This document shows, in pieces, positions 63,050 to 64,000 of a stretch of DNA of 64,000 nt. The DNA comes from Mariniflexile sp044335535 (GTDB taxonomy: Bacteria > Bacteroidota > Bacteroidia > Flavobacteriales > Flavobacteriaceae). Under the pieces are notes generated by a model. That model searched no databases. It was not told the origin of the DNA and was given only the letters and a program-made list of their open reading frames with translations. Within the stretch, counting starts at the first letter, position 1. Each line of letters opens with the position of its first letter. Location: positions 558,001 to 622,000 of the forward strand of contig NZ_JBIQVZ010000002.1 in the NCBI RefSeq assembly GCF_044335535.1, read 5' to 3'. The position numbers and the translations under genes are program-made.

Positions 63050-64000
63050 TTAAATTTTACTTTCAGTCTTAGTAATTTCTACCATAGCCTTTAACTTATA
63101 ATATTCTCTATCGGTAGAACCTGCATAACCGGAAGAATAAAACCTGATATTGCCCATAGTATCAAAAACTATTTTAGTTGGAGTTCCGTTAATACCATAT
63201 GCTCCATTAGGCTCGTCACGCAATACATCTAAGGAAATTCCTTTTTTTGTTATAAAGCTTTTAACTGTTCTTTGCGTTTCAAATAGATCAATAATAAAAA
63301 GTTGAAAAGGCTCCTTTTTATATTCTGAAACAACCCGTTCAAATCCTGCAAAGGCAGCAATACAAGGCGTACATATGGTGGTCCAAAAATCGATAACAAG
63401 AACCTTTCCTTTATGATCATTAAAGTTTATGGTATTACCATTCAGGTCTGGTAAAGAAATCTCATGTATTGGCTTAGTAGCATTAAAAAGAGGAAATGTT
63501 TCACCATTACCGCTAGGGTCTGAAATTACCCCTTGAAATGGTATCGTACTTTCTGCTATGTACAATTTTTCAACCTCTTCGTATTCCTTTTCATAAGCCT
63601 CTTTCTGTAAGTCTGAAATTAATTTATCAGCTCCTTTATCATTTCCATGTACTTTTTTATAAACCTCTCTTAAGGTCTTAACTAACTTAGGATTTGAGTC
63701 TGCATGTCTAACCGCATAAACTAGAGTATCTAAAGCCATTTTATCCTTACCAGCTGCTGATAGAACAATAGCATATCGGTTATAATAATTCGATTTTGAA
63801 TCTTTGAAATATTTCATTTCTCTAGCTCCATCCTTAATCTCTGATGACTTTTGAATATTTTTTAAAGCTACATCAATGTCTCCTAATTTTGCATTAGCCA
63901 TAGCATTCACCTCTAATAACACTTGTAATCGAAGATTGGCTATTTCATCACTCTTAGCATTCTTCTCAATATCATCTATAATATCTTTAGAAATCTTTGC
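63050..64000 (-). CDS. TlpA-family thioredoxin, 5' part outside window
   Basis: The frame is open to the window edge (26 codons beyond the first internal GTG at 63922), so this is a partial gene of at least 316 residues. It has a helical N-terminal part (NRYAIVLSAAGKDKMALDTL) and a C-terminal TlpA domain with the redox motif FWTTICTPCIAAF and cis-Pro loop GINGTPTKIVFDTMG. CTPC instead of CGPC may tune the redox potential. It is the first visible gene of the thioredoxin operon. Its promoter lies outside. Confidence 0.88.
   Translation of the reverse strand, partial: AKISKDIIDDIEKNAKSDEIANLRLQVLLEVNAMANAKLGDIDVALKNIQKSSEIKDGAREMKYFKDSKSNYYNRYAIVLSAAGKDKMALDTLVYAVRHADSNPKLVKTLREVYKKVHGNDKGADKLISDLQKEAYEKEYEEVEKLYIAESTIPFQGVISDPSGNGETFPLFNATKPIHEISLPDLNGNTINFNDHKGKVLVIDFWTTICTPCIAAFAGFERVVSEYKKEPFQLFIIDLFETQRTVKSFITKKGISLDVLRDEPNGAYGINGTPTKIVFDTMGNIRFYSSGYAGSTDREYYKLKAMVEITKTESKI

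Overview
This 64 kb window is AT-rich chromosomal DNA from a member of the Bacteroidota, most likely a (probably marine) Flavobacteriaceae. The evidence is two SusC/SusD pairs, a FecR/ECF sigma switch, T9SS-type C-terminal sorting domains, DUF5107 and DUF4091 proteins, a NagB-PIG-L fusion and a textbook Bacteroidota promoter (TTTG, 19 bp, TATATTTG) in front of a tRNA gene. No 16S/23S rRNA, phage, IS element or CRISPR was seen, so the genus is not resolved.

Region 1 (111-17454, minus strand) is one long polysaccharide-utilisation operon: SusC, SusD, two secreted beta-propeller proteins, a DUF4091/GH123-like lipoprotein, a leaderless S9 hydrolase, a DMT-type exporter/permease, a DUF5107-TPR protein and a sialate-O-acetylesterase-like SGNH esterase. 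Region 2 (17963-28183, plus strand) is divergent from it. It starts with an amino-sugar route typical of galactosamine catabolism (AgaS-type SIS deaminase, PfkB kinase, class II tagatose/fructose-bisphosphate aldolase, DeoR regulator). After a long leader containing inverted repeats come three exported proteins: an esterase, a right-handed beta-helix protein with a T9SS tail, and a GH105 unsaturated-uronyl hydrolase. Together these suggest uptake and breakdown of a glycan containing N-acetylgalactosamine and uronic acid.

Region 3 (28601-36255) is an N-acetylhexosamine module: CBM9-like protein, small ORF, NagB-PIG-L fusion, FucP/NagP-type permease, APH-fold sugar kinase and sugar-1-P nucleotidyltransferase. 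It is read divergently from a LacI-type regulator, with two perfect copies of TGTGTTCGAACACA between them. A degraded copy of the CBM9-like 3' end lies on the other side of the module.

Region 4 (36.3-42.0 kb) is a gene graveyard. It holds the CBM9 remnant, a frameshifted HNH nuclease, a membrane-protein tail, a hybrid histidine-kinase remnant, a response regulator broken at a 10-A run and a multiply broken T9SS cargo gene. Intact genes here are a metalloprotease-like lipoprotein, an ice-binding-like (DUF3494) exported protein and tRNA-Arg(UCU). Next comes a Crp/Fnr regulator with a TauE/SafE permease (42341-43838).

Region 5 (44048-64000) looks like a protein/peptide acquisition locus. An ECF sigma factor and FecR anti-sigma control a STN-containing SusC (RagA-like), SusD (RagB-like) and a lipoprotein. 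After an intrinsic terminator come two paralogous secreted zincins, one with its zinc site erased, and a thioredoxin-S9 peptidase fusion. Three TlpA-type thioredoxins face this set from the other side, the last cut by the window edge. The pairing of an active protease with a pseudo-protease, plus disulfide reductases and a RagAB-type importer, is the most interesting system seen here.
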